Program-made: the position numbers and the translations under genes | Shown here: in pieces, positions 39,522 through 47,516 of the stretch | Layout of the letters: every line of letters begins with the position of its first letter | Numbering within the stretch: the first letter of the stretch is position 1 | DNA from: Deltaproteobacteria bacterium | GTDB lineage: Bacteria; Desulfobacterota; Binatia; UBA1149; SPBQ01 | Direction of reading: 5' to 3' | DNA: 64,000 nucleotides | NCBI GenBank assembly: GCA_029262375.1 | Contig: JAJCZM010000019.1 | Span: forward strand, 1 to 64,000 | Notes under the pieces: generated by a model | What the model was told of the DNA's origin: nothing | The model's input: only the letters and a program-made list of their open reading frames with translations | Databases searched by the model: none

Positions 39522-41492
39522 ATGGGACAAGCGAGACAACTGTCCGCGTACATCATCGGCGACGACGAGGCGATAAGAACGAAGCTGGAGCAGACGCTAC
39601 AGCAGTTGCCGGAATGGTCGTGCGACCTGCGCGAGGCACAGTTGGAAACAGCTGATGCGCAATCCGACATCGTATTCTTGATTCTCTCCGATCAAGGAAT
39701 AGACCCCGCGTCCTCACTCGTAAATCGGGCAGCAACTATTGGAGAGGCTCCAGTCGTTGCGGTCTTGAACACCGGGGACGAGTACTTCGCGTCGCACACC
39801 CTTTCGGCAGGCGCCGCCGATTTCCTATGCGCGGACCTGATCGATGCGGCTTCGCTGAGACATACCATCGCTAGAGTCGTCGCGCCGAGTCGGCAGATGC
39901 CCGATGATTCTGACCCGCGAGCACACGAAAAGCTCGCAACCAGCCATGCGACCCTGGAGCGCTGGGCCGCAGAGCTCGAGATCGCGAACGCCAGACTTCG
40001 AGAGGTCGACGATCTCAAGACGAAATTCCTCTCCGAAGTCTCCCACGAGATCAGGACACCGCTCGCAGCGGTCGTCTCCGCCGCGAAGATCATCACCAAG
40101 CATCATGAGAGCAAGCCCGAGGTCGTTGCACGCTTCGGTCAGACGATCCTGTCCGAGGGCGAGCGCCTCACACGCCTGATCAACGACTTTCTCGATCTCA
40201 CGAAGATCGAGGCGGACTGTGTCGAATGGAACGACACTGTGATCAAAGCCGGAACGCTCTGTGATGATGTCATTGGTAGTCTCAGCGCGTTGGCGATGGA
40301 CAAGTCTATCGACCTCAGCTGCACGATCTCCGAAACGTTGCCCTGCAGCGTCGCGGATCACGACAGACTCATTCAAGTGCTGACCAACCTCGGCAACAAT
40401 GCATTGAAGTACACGCCGGAGAACGGTCGGATTTGCATCAGCGCCAGCGAGCTCGACGGCGCAATGGTCTTCGACGTAAACGACAGCGGCCCCGGAATCC
40501 CCGAGGCAGACCTAGGAAAGGTATTCGATCGCTTTCATCAGGTACGAAATACGAAAGCGGTGGGCAGCGAACAGCGAGGCACAGGGCTCGGGCTATGTAT
40601 CTGCCGCGAGATTGTCGAACACTATGGCGGCCGTATTTGGGTCGAGAGCACCGTTGGGTTGGGCAGCTCGTTCAAATTCACGATACCTGCGGCAACGGCT
40701 TCGGTCGGGAATCGCATATCAGCCGATTCGACTCAGGAACACGCTTCCTCATCCCACGCAGCTCGCGTGCTCGTGCTGATCGGCGACGAGGACCTGAGCG
40801 CCCGCGCCGCAGCGATTTCCGCGGACAGCGGAATAGACTGTCGAACCGCCCACGCCCCTGAAGAAGCGCTCCATACGCTCGGCCACTGGCGCGCCGACGT
40901 CGCGATCGTCGCTTCAACATTCGTCGATCAATACGGCGACGAGCTCATTCAGCAGATGCAGGCACTGGGCGTAGCACACATCCTGTTGTATTCGCCGGAG
41001 GTCGGTTTCGCCTACGTAGGTGCACTCGAGAGTTCCGACACAATCGCGCGAAGTATCGACTCACTTGCCCCGAATGCACAGCGGGTCCTCGTCGTAGAAG
41101 ACGACGCGGAGTATCGCTCTCTTCTGGAATTCCAGCTCAAAGACGCAGGCTACGAAGTCTTGACCGCAGACAATGGCCGAGACGGACTCGAGTTGATTCG
41201 CCAAGAACGGCCCGACGCAGTTCTATTGGACATCATCATGCCTGTACTCGATGGAATGTCGGTCCTGGAAGCACTCCAAAAGGAAGGGATCGAACTACCG
41301 ATTGCCGTTCTAACGGCGATGGATGACTCTCGCGTCGCCGTCGCCGCGAGAGAACTGGGAGCACGTGCTGTGTTCCGCAAAGACAGCGCCGAAGAAGCGC
41401 CCTACCGAACCGTGATCGCACGAATTCAGCGAGTATTCGCATCCGTGCTGCCGATTGCGGCACCGCAGCAAGGCGAACTTCTGGGGCAATGA
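39522..41492 (+). CDS. hybrid histidine kinase with C-terminal receiver
   Basis: The start ATG 39522 follows GGAGGAG; the open frame to 39366 is leader. The 656-residue protein lacks membrane segments. It has an N-terminal receiver-like domain without the phosphoacceptor Asp (about 8-120), then a HisKA with H175 in SEVSHEIRTPLAA. The HATPase region has NLGNNALKYT, DSGPGIP and GTGLGLCICREIVEHYGG. A second receiver-like domain follows (about 412-515, with VAIVAST where Asp is expected). The C-terminal true receiver carries D570 in AVLLDIIMPVLDG. It converges, 3 bases apart, on a LuxR-type regulator, a possible partner. Confidence 0.85.
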   Translation: MGQARQLSAYIIGDDEAIRTKLEQTLQQLPEWSCDLREAQLETADAQSDIVFLILSDQGIDPASSLVNRAATIGEAPVVAVLNTGDEYFASHTLSAGAADFLCADLIDAASLRHTIARVVAPSRQMPDDSDPRAHEKLATSHATLERWAAELEIANARLREVDDLKTKFLSEVSHEIRTPLAAVVSAAKIITKHHESKPEVVARFGQTILSEGERLTRLINDFLDLTKIEADCVEWNDTVIKAGTLCDDVIGSLSALAMDKSIDLSCTISETLPCSVADHDRLIQVLTNLGNNALKYTPENGRICISASELDGAMVFDVNDSGPGIPEADLGKVFDRFHQVRNTKAVGSEQRGTGLGLCICREIVEHYGGRIWVESTVGLGSSFKFTIPAATASVGNRISADSTQEHASSSHAARVLVLIGDEDLSARAAAISADSGIDCRTAHAPEEALHTLGHWRADVAIVASTFVDQYGDELIQQMQALGVAHILLYSPEVGFAYVGALESSDTIARSIDSLAPNAQRVLVVEDDAEYRSLLEFQLKDAGYEVLTADNGRDGLELIRQERPDAVLLDIIMPVLDGMSVLEALQKEGIELPIAVLTAMDDSRVAVAARELGARAVFRKDSAEEAPYRTVIARIQRVFASVLPIAAPQQGELLGQ

Positions 41493-41495
41493 GAC

Positions 41496-42149
41496 CTATC
41501 CGTCGAGCGAGGTGAGCCCCTCGCGGACGGCGTACTTGGTCAGTTCGGCGACGCTGCGCAACTCGAGCTTGTCCATGATTTGTTTACGGTGCGTCTCGAT
41601 CGTCTTCACGCTCACGTGAAGCAGTCCCGCTATGTCTCGAGTCGTGCGTCCTTCGGCCACCAGTTGCAGCACTTCCCGCTCACGAGGCGTCAATTCGGGC
41701 GCCTGTGTGCCAAGCTCGTCGACCCGGCTCTGCATCGCTCGCACGACCACCCCCGCAACACCGGGACTAAGATAGACATCGTCATCGAGCACCGTCTGTA
41801 TCGCGAGCGTCAATTCTTCGAACGCACAATCCTTGAGAAGATAACCGTGCGCACCCGCGGTGAGCATGCGCGTGACGAACCGACTGTCGGCGTGCATCGA
41901 GAGTGCGAGCACCTTCGTCTGCGCGCAGGAACTCGCGACCTGGCGGGTCGCGTCGATTCCGTTGAGCTCTGGCATGGCGACATCCATGATCACCACGTCG
42001 GGTTGCAGATCGGCGGCCATCGCAACCGTCGTACGTCCGTTGTCGGCCTCGCCGATGACTTCCACACCGGGCTGATTGGTGAGCAAAGTGCGCAGTCCCT
42101 CACGAAAGATCTTGTGGTCGTCGGCGATGAGTATTCGTGTGGGCTGCAT
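41496..42149 (-). CDS. LuxR/NarL family response regulator
   Basis: The 217-residue regulator has a receiver domain with D10/D11, phosphoacceptor D56 in VVIMDVAMPELNG, and a conserved K near 105 (YLLKDCAFEE). The LuxR helix-turn-helix is LTPREREVLQLVAEGRTTRD, then LHVSVKTIETHRKQIMDKL. It is a typical NarL/FixJ transcriptional regulator. It is transcribed toward the hybrid kinase gene, with stop codons 3 bases apart. Confidence 0.88.
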   Translation of the reverse strand: MQPTRILIADDHKIFREGLRTLLTNQPGVEVIGEADNGRTTVAMAADLQPDVVIMDVAMPELNGIDATRQVASSCAQTKVLALSMHADSRFVTRMLTAGAHGYLLKDCAFEELTLAIQTVLDDDVYLSPGVAGVVVRAMQSRVDELGTQAPELTPREREVLQLVAEGRTTRDIAGLLHVSVKTIETHRKQIMDKLELRSVAELTKYAVREGLTSLDG

Positions 42150-42271
42150 TGAGTCCTTGGGCGATCAATCGGGTCTGCCTGAGCTACTCACGCGACCCGC
42201 GTTGCGCGAGTAGCGTATTGTAGGGCCCGCCACCGGGAGCGTCAACGAGATTGAGCGTGCCCTGCGTCACA

Positions 42272-42892
42272 CTAGAAACGGTTGCGCGGGAGTCGCCATC
42301 CGTTCTTCTTTTCGACCCACTCCGCCGTGACCGACGCCGGACCGTTCACTTCGAACATCAGTAGCGTCATCCAGGCCTCCGTCGCGAAGGTCAGATCCGC
42401 GTAGGCGCGAATCTTCACTGTGTAGTACCAGACCCCGGAATACTGACGGAATCGATTGATTACGTGGTAGAGGCCGTCTCGGGTGCCGGCACCGAGAGCC
42501 GCGGGCTTGTCCTTGAAGCGGTAGCGCATCTTTCCCATGTCCACAATGTCTCCGGGGTCGAGCCGGCCTTCGTAGATCACCCCGAAAAGGTTGCGAAGTT
42601 CGACTCCGAAGCCGTCGGCGACCGGATCAACCGGCCCTCCAAGGCTCGGGGGCACCAGCGCAACGCGCCCATGGAACGTAAGCACGTCGAGCGCACCACC
42701 TTTGAACTTGATTGTTGGAGCTGCCGACACCGAGGAAGGGAAACTGCCGGCGAAGAGGAGCGACGCCAGGACGCCCACAAAACCTACCTTGACTACCGTA
42801 CTAGGTATTCGTGGAAACCACCGTAGCCCGCGCCAACCGCATAGCCCACGTAAACTGCACTCGCACTCGTCGTGCACAACCCACACCTCCAC
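42272..42892 (-). CDS. secreted protein consisting of a shared C-terminal domain
   Basis: The GTG start at 42892 is uncertain and gives 206 residues. A hydrophobic stretch (VGFVGVLASLLFAGSFPS) ending near VSAAPT is the export signal. The mature part is essentially one domain of about 140 residues, from LDVLTFHGRV to GWRLPRNRF, which is also the C-terminus of the 42987 and 54120 proteins. The landmarks are HGRV, GFGVELRN, GxIYxxxLxPGD, YRFKDK, GxxDGLY, WYYxVKIRAYADLT and EWVE...GWRL. The function is unknown. It may be a surface-binding or assembly module. Confidence 0.6.
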   Translation of the reverse strand: MEVWVVHDECECSLRGLCGWRGLRWFPRIPSTVVKVGFVGVLASLLFAGSFPSSVSAAPTIKFKGGALDVLTFHGRVALVPPSLGGPVDPVADGFGVELRNLFGVIYEGRLDPGDIVDMGKMRYRFKDKPAALGAGTRDGLYHVINRFRQYSGVWYYTVKIRAYADLTFATEAWMTLLMFEVNGPASVTAEWVEKKNGWRLPRNRF

Positions 42893-42986
42893 CCGCGCGC
42901 ATCGCGGGTCGGAGGAGGAGGTTCACAACGTGTGTATCGCATTCGCGTAGTTCGGGGGACTTGTCGGCCCGCTACGAGACCGAGAA

Positions 42987-45662
42987 CTACTCGTCGAAAT
43001 CCTTACGTCGGAGCTTCCAGCCGCGCGATGTCTCTACCCACTCGACAGTCAAGTAACCAGGACCGTCAACACCGTACACTTGGGTTGTCATCTCGGCAAG
43101 AGTTGCTCCAGACAGGTCTGCGTACGCCTTGATTCGGAATACGTAGTACCACTCTCGCTCGAACCGGCGGAAGCGATTGAAGACCGCGTACAATCCGTCG
43201 CGCTTCGCGTTGCCTGATCGTGCGCCCTTGTCCTTGAAGCGGAAGCGCTTCTGCGTGCGTGCAATCAGGTCTCCAGGCAGCAACTCGGCGCTATAGATCT
43301 CGCCGAACGCGTTACGCAGCGTCACAGCAAAACCGGCCTGCACCGGATCAATTGAGCCACCTGCGAACGGCGGGTCCAGCCTTACGCGACCGTGAATCTT
43401 GAAGTAATCCATCTTGCCCGCGGCGCGCTGCGCATCGGAGTTGCGATGGATGACGGCCGGATCGTCCTCGATGGGCGTACAGCCGACAGGCTCGAGAACA
43501 CACTGCGAGTTACAAACCGGCTGCATTGCGTTGAGCGCGTCGAGACATTCCGGATCCTGGCAATCGGCAAGGTTGTCGCCGTCGTCATCGAGCATGTTGT
43601 TGCAGATCTCGACGAGCGGCGGATCACACTGCTCGTTGCCTTCCACCACTCCGTCGCCGCACACGATCAGTGTGCAGTCGTCGCGGCAATCGCCGACACC
43701 CGGAGGTTCGCACTCTTCGCCCGGATCAACGACGCCGTCGCCACACTCGATGAGAGTGCAGTTGTCCTGGCATCCCGCAACGCCCCCCTGGCTTTCCGGT
43801 GGATCGCAGTCCTCTTGCGGATCGACGATGCTGTCACCGCACATGATGACCGTACAGTCCGAACGACAATCGCCGACACCTGCCGGCTCGCACTCTTCGC
43901 CCGGGTCGAGGATGCCATCTCCGCATTGCATCAGCGTACAGTCGTCACGACAGTCGCCGACACTCGGAGGCTCGCACTCCTCATCGCCTTCGACCACGTC
44001 GTCGCCGCAGACCGGCATCGTGCAGTCATCCTGACAGCCCGCCTGGCCGCCTTCGCTTTCCGGCGGATCGCAGTCTTCGTTTGGATCGACGATATCGTCG
44101 CCACAAGCCGGCAACGTACAATCGTCGCGACAATCGCCGGTTCCCGGCGGGTCGCACTCTTCGTCGCCTTCGACGACTCCGTCACCACACTCGGGAAGCT
44201 GGCAGTCCGCGGTACAAATCACTCCGCCGACATCGGACCCCGGAGGATCGCAGTCCTCGCCGGCCTCGACCTCGTCATCGCCGCAATCCGAAAGCGAACA
44301 ATCGGCGTTGCAGCCCGTCGCGTCGTCGGGAGGGTCACAGTCTTCTCCGGCGTCGAGGATTCCGTCGCCGCAATCGGCGAGCGTACAGTCGTCATTGCAC
44401 CCCATCGGGGCGGACGGCGGATCGCACTCCTCACCACCCTCGACGAGTTCATCGCCGCAGACCGCAAGCGTACAATTGTCGCGGCAAGCGGCGTCGCCGC
44501 CTTGGCTCGCGGGTGGGTCGCACTCTTCGTCCGGATCTATGTTGCTGTCGCCGCATTCCGGGCCGGCGTCCATCGTGCACTGATCGGTGCAGCCGGGCTC
44601 TCCGCCCTCGCTTTCCGGTGGATCGCAATCTTCACCTGGGTCAACGATGTCGTCACCGCAGACCTCGAGCGTACAGTCGTCGCGGCAGATACCACCAGGA
44701 GGATCGCACTGCTCGGTCCCTTCGGTAACGCCGTCGCCGCATACGGTGACCGTGCAATCGTCACGACAGTCCGCATCGCCCCCACCTGATGCAGGCGGAT
44801 CGCACTCTTCGCCCGCATCGAGCTCGCCATCGCCGCACTCGGCCTCGATGGTCGTGCACAGGTCGGAGCAACTTGCGTCACCCCCCAAGCTCGCAGGCGG
44901 ATCACAATCTTCGCCTGCATCGACGATACCGTCACCGCAGGCACAAACGAGTTCCAAATCGTCGAAGCCGCCGCTGCCGAAGTGAACCAAGCGAATCTCG
45001 GTGGCCGGCTGTGGGCTAGGAATGACAATGTTCTCGAGTGAAGAGTCTCCGAGGAGCGCCGAATCGACGAACTGGGTACCGCCGCCGACGTGATCGATCT
45101 CGACGCGGCTTGGCGTCTCGATGAGTTCCTCGGGCATCTCGTGATCGAGGGCCTTGAGGCTGAGTAGCTTGTAAGGGACGCCGAACGTCAGCGTGATCGT
45201 ACCGCCCTCATGCTCATCGTCGGGATTATCGACGAGACCGTCATCGCCGGCACCGTCGATATTCTCGGCGATCACCATGATCTTGCCCTGGGCGGTATCG
45301 TTGCCTGGGCCGGCCCCCGGAGTCGCGAGATCGGTATCGCCACCACTGCAACCGCCCGGGCAAGCGGTATCGAAGATGATCGCTTCGTCAGGGTGGTTAA
45401 CCTTGTTGTTGAAGACGCCGAAGGTCACTGACGGCGGAAAATCGTCGGAACCGAGGATGTGTCCCTCGGGGAGGTTCTCGAAGCTACACAAGCAGCTAGC
45501 CCCCTGATCGACGCAGGCACCGGGAGCACCGCCGGGGCGGACGCAGTCGATAGCGGCAGCATTGGAAGCGCCGAACAGCACGAAGGCCGATGCGGTCGCC
45601 ACGAAGGATAGGAGTAGATTTCTGGTCTTCAATGCTTGCACGGCAAATACCTGCTGACTCAC
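42987..45662 (-). CDS. secreted Cys-repeat protein with shared C-terminal domain
   Basis: The 891-residue protein starts at GTG 45662 (in-frame GTG 45641 also fits). The signal peptide (LLLSFVATASAFVLFGASNAAA) leads to a region of about 210 residues with a jelly-roll-like end, GSGGFDDLEL. Roughly seventeen Cys-rich repeats follow, with the pattern CGDGxxxxGEECDPPxxGDCRDDCTL (about 25-30 residues each, 4-5 Cys per unit). The last 140 residues form the shared domain (IHGRVRLDPPFAGGSIDP, then RFRFKDKGARSG). It is exported and predicted to be disulfide-rich. No LPXTG or PEP-CTERM signal ends it. Confidence 0.75.
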   Translation of the reverse strand: MSQQVFAVQALKTRNLLLSFVATASAFVLFGASNAAAIDCVRPGGAPGACVDQGASCLCSFENLPEGHILGSDDFPPSVTFGVFNNKVNHPDEAIIFDTACPGGCSGGDTDLATPGAGPGNDTAQGKIMVIAENIDGAGDDGLVDNPDDEHEGGTITLTFGVPYKLLSLKALDHEMPEELIETPSRVEIDHVGGGTQFVDSALLGDSSLENIVIPSPQPATEIRLVHFGSGGFDDLELVCACGDGIVDAGEDCDPPASLGGDASCSDLCTTIEAECGDGELDAGEECDPPASGGGDADCRDDCTVTVCGDGVTEGTEQCDPPGGICRDDCTLEVCGDDIVDPGEDCDPPESEGGEPGCTDQCTMDAGPECGDSNIDPDEECDPPASQGGDAACRDNCTLAVCGDELVEGGEECDPPSAPMGCNDDCTLADCGDGILDAGEDCDPPDDATGCNADCSLSDCGDDEVEAGEDCDPPGSDVGGVICTADCQLPECGDGVVEGDEECDPPGTGDCRDDCTLPACGDDIVDPNEDCDPPESEGGQAGCQDDCTMPVCGDDVVEGDEECEPPSVGDCRDDCTLMQCGDGILDPGEECEPAGVGDCRSDCTVIMCGDSIVDPQEDCDPPESQGGVAGCQDNCTLIECGDGVVDPGEECEPPGVGDCRDDCTLIVCGDGVVEGNEQCDPPLVEICNNMLDDDGDNLADCQDPECLDALNAMQPVCNSQCVLEPVGCTPIEDDPAVIHRNSDAQRAAGKMDYFKIHGRVRLDPPFAGGSIDPVQAGFAVTLRNAFGEIYSAELLPGDLIARTQKRFRFKDKGARSGNAKRDGLYAVFNRFRRFEREWYYVFRIKAYADLSGATLAEMTTQVYGVDGPGYLTVEWVETSRGWKLRRKDFDE

Positions 45663-46097
45663 GCGGCTTGAGCAGTCCGAGATCCGGTCTCCTCACACGG
45701 CCTGTGTCTTACCTCTCTCAATCGCCATTGTTCGATACCAAGCTCTTCGAAAGCGGCGTTGTAGCCGGCTCATCGGTACCGCTGCCCGGAGTTTCGCAAG
45801 AAGCCGTCGTCTGCGCCGCTTGCACCGCCAGGTACAAGTCGGATGGCATAGCAACTTCCCCGCTTATCGTACAACTCAAGCAACCGGCTTCGCCGGTTGT
45901 CAATGCCCGTGCGGGACGCGGCCTCCAAGCCTATGAATTAGGGTAATCCTTTGGTCACATGACTGCGAGCCCCCTAGTCCCCGATTGGGGGGCAGCCGCG
46001 TGCAAAAAGGCAGAGCGATATCGCGCAGGATCCCAGCGTGTACCCATCGGAGTGGGTCGTCAGGACAGGGGTTCGTCGAGTGCGGACCGGGGCAATG
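45663..46097. other. intergenic between minus-strand exoprotein genes
   Basis: No gene recognised in these 435 bases. A stable small hairpin (CAACCGGC-TTC-GCCGGTTG, 45881-45899) and a C/G-rich inverted segment, GTCCCCGATTGGGGGGC (about 45977-45993), stand out. It should hold the promoter of the downstream Cys-repeat gene and the end of the TolB/dockerin transcript. Confidence 0.4.
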
Positions 46098-47516
46098 TCA
46101 GGGGCAGTCGAGGGTCACGTCGGCTCCCACCGCATTGTTCAGAATGACCAATGCATCCGTCGCGGTCACGCGGCCGTCGTCGTTCACGTCGCAGTCACAC
46201 AGAGCGCACTGGCGGCTCCCCACTGAGGCCTGCAACGCCAGCAACGCATCCGTCGCCGTTGATTGCCCACGAGAGATCGGTCCGCCGCAGACGCACATAT
46301 CGACCATGTAGATGTCGATACCGTGGGCGCCGTTGCCGGCGTGATCGCAATTGCTCAGGAACATCGTTGCGTCGCCGACGACCTTCGGGGTCACGCTTGC
46401 GCAGTCTTCCCCACTCGTCAGACGAGCAGTCGCACCGTCGATCGTACGAAAGATCTCGAAGCTTCCGTCGGCGTTTCCGCCCATCGGATCGCAATAGCTC
46501 GCGAACGCCACACGCTCGACACCGCCGTCTGTCGAGACGGACGGAGACTCACTCTCGCACTCGGCAGTTCCGGTATCGCTCGTCAGCTGCGTATCGCCGG
46601 CGTCTCGCACGTTCACGAAGATCTCCGAACTGTTGTCGGCGTTCGCGCCCACGAGGTCGCAATCTGATGAAAAGGCGACCGTCATGCCGTCTTCCGAAGT
46701 CGCCGGCGTCACATTGATGCACGGCTCACCCGTAGAGGCCGTCAACTGCACGACACCGACTCCGGCGCGATACTGAAAGATCTCGCTGACTTGGTCCTCA
46801 TTCGTACCGATCAGGTCGCAATCGCTCTCGAAGGCAATGGCATCGCCGGACGCATCGGAAACCGCATTAATGCTCGCGCAACCGGAGCTCGTGGAATCAT
46901 CGGTCAGCTGAGTGACGCCTGCGCCGACCGTTAGCTGAAAGATCTCGACACTGCCGTCGACGTTGGCACCGGTGAAATCACAATCGCTATCGAACGCGAC
47001 CATTCCGGCATCCGCACTCGGCGCGGGAGACAGACTCGTGCAGAAGCTCGTATCGGTCAGCTGAGTCATTCCGAGGTCGTCGACCAGATAGATCTCAATG
47101 TTACGATCCGAGTTGCTGCCTGTATCGCAATCCGACTCGAACACGATGGTGTTACCGGCGGCATCGGACGCGGGGTTAGAGTTCGTGCAACCCGTCGTGT
47201 CGGTCAATTGGGTGACGACGCTGAGTGCGACCACGGCGAATATCTCGCGATTCGCATCAGTATTGCCGCCCGTGAAGTCACACGTGCTTTCGAATACGCC
47301 ACGGATGTCGAGTTCACTGTTCACGTCCAGTCCCGCGACAATACAGTCTTGCCCAATGTGTGAGGTCAGGCGCGTCACTGCGCCGATCGCGTTCGGCGCA
47401 TGGAACATGAGTGCGCCGAAGAGCAGCGCAGCAACCAATCGCGCGTACAGGAACGCCGGTCTCGCGAGACCGCCCGCTTCACTTACACAGGTCTTTCCAA
47501 GCATTTCGTTCATCAT
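46098..47516 (-). CDS. secreted TolB-like propeller with C-terminal dockerin-like module
   Basis: The 472-residue protein has a signal (FLYARLVAALLFGALMFHAP). It has at least six propeller units built on AFxSDCDxxGxNxDxxxEIF, such as VAFDSDCDFTGANVDGSVEI, each followed by xxTQLT. That is the TolB/WD40-like PD40 pattern. The C-terminus carries a duplicated dockerin-like EF-hand: GQSTATDALLALQASVG and CDVNDDGRVTATDALVILN. Its ATG overlaps the stop of the upstream FG-GAP gene (ATGA), so the two proteins should be made together. The role is unknown. Confidence 0.75.
   Translation of the reverse strand: MMNEMLGKTCVSEAGGLARPAFLYARLVAALLFGALMFHAPNAIGAVTRLTSHIGQDCIVAGLDVNSELDIRGVFESTCDFTGGNTDANREIFAVVALSVVTQLTDTTGCTNSNPASDAAGNTIVFESDCDTGSNSDRNIEIYLVDDLGMTQLTDTSFCTSLSPAPSADAGMVAFDSDCDFTGANVDGSVEIFQLTVGAGVTQLTDDSTSSGCASINAVSDASGDAIAFESDCDLIGTNEDQVSEIFQYRAGVGVVQLTASTGEPCINVTPATSEDGMTVAFSSDCDLVGANADNSSEIFVNVRDAGDTQLTSDTGTAECESESPSVSTDGGVERVAFASYCDPMGGNADGSFEIFRTIDGATARLTSGEDCASVTPKVVGDATMFLSNCDHAGNGAHGIDIYMVDMCVCGGPISRGQSTATDALLALQASVGSRQCALCDCDVNDDGRVTATDALVILNNAVGADVTLDCP

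Noticed and set aside
43392..44789. 465-residue frame antisense to the 42987 Cys-repeat gene
   Set aside because: Same cause: the CGDG repeat codons leave an antisense frame open. It has no start site signal and no domain.
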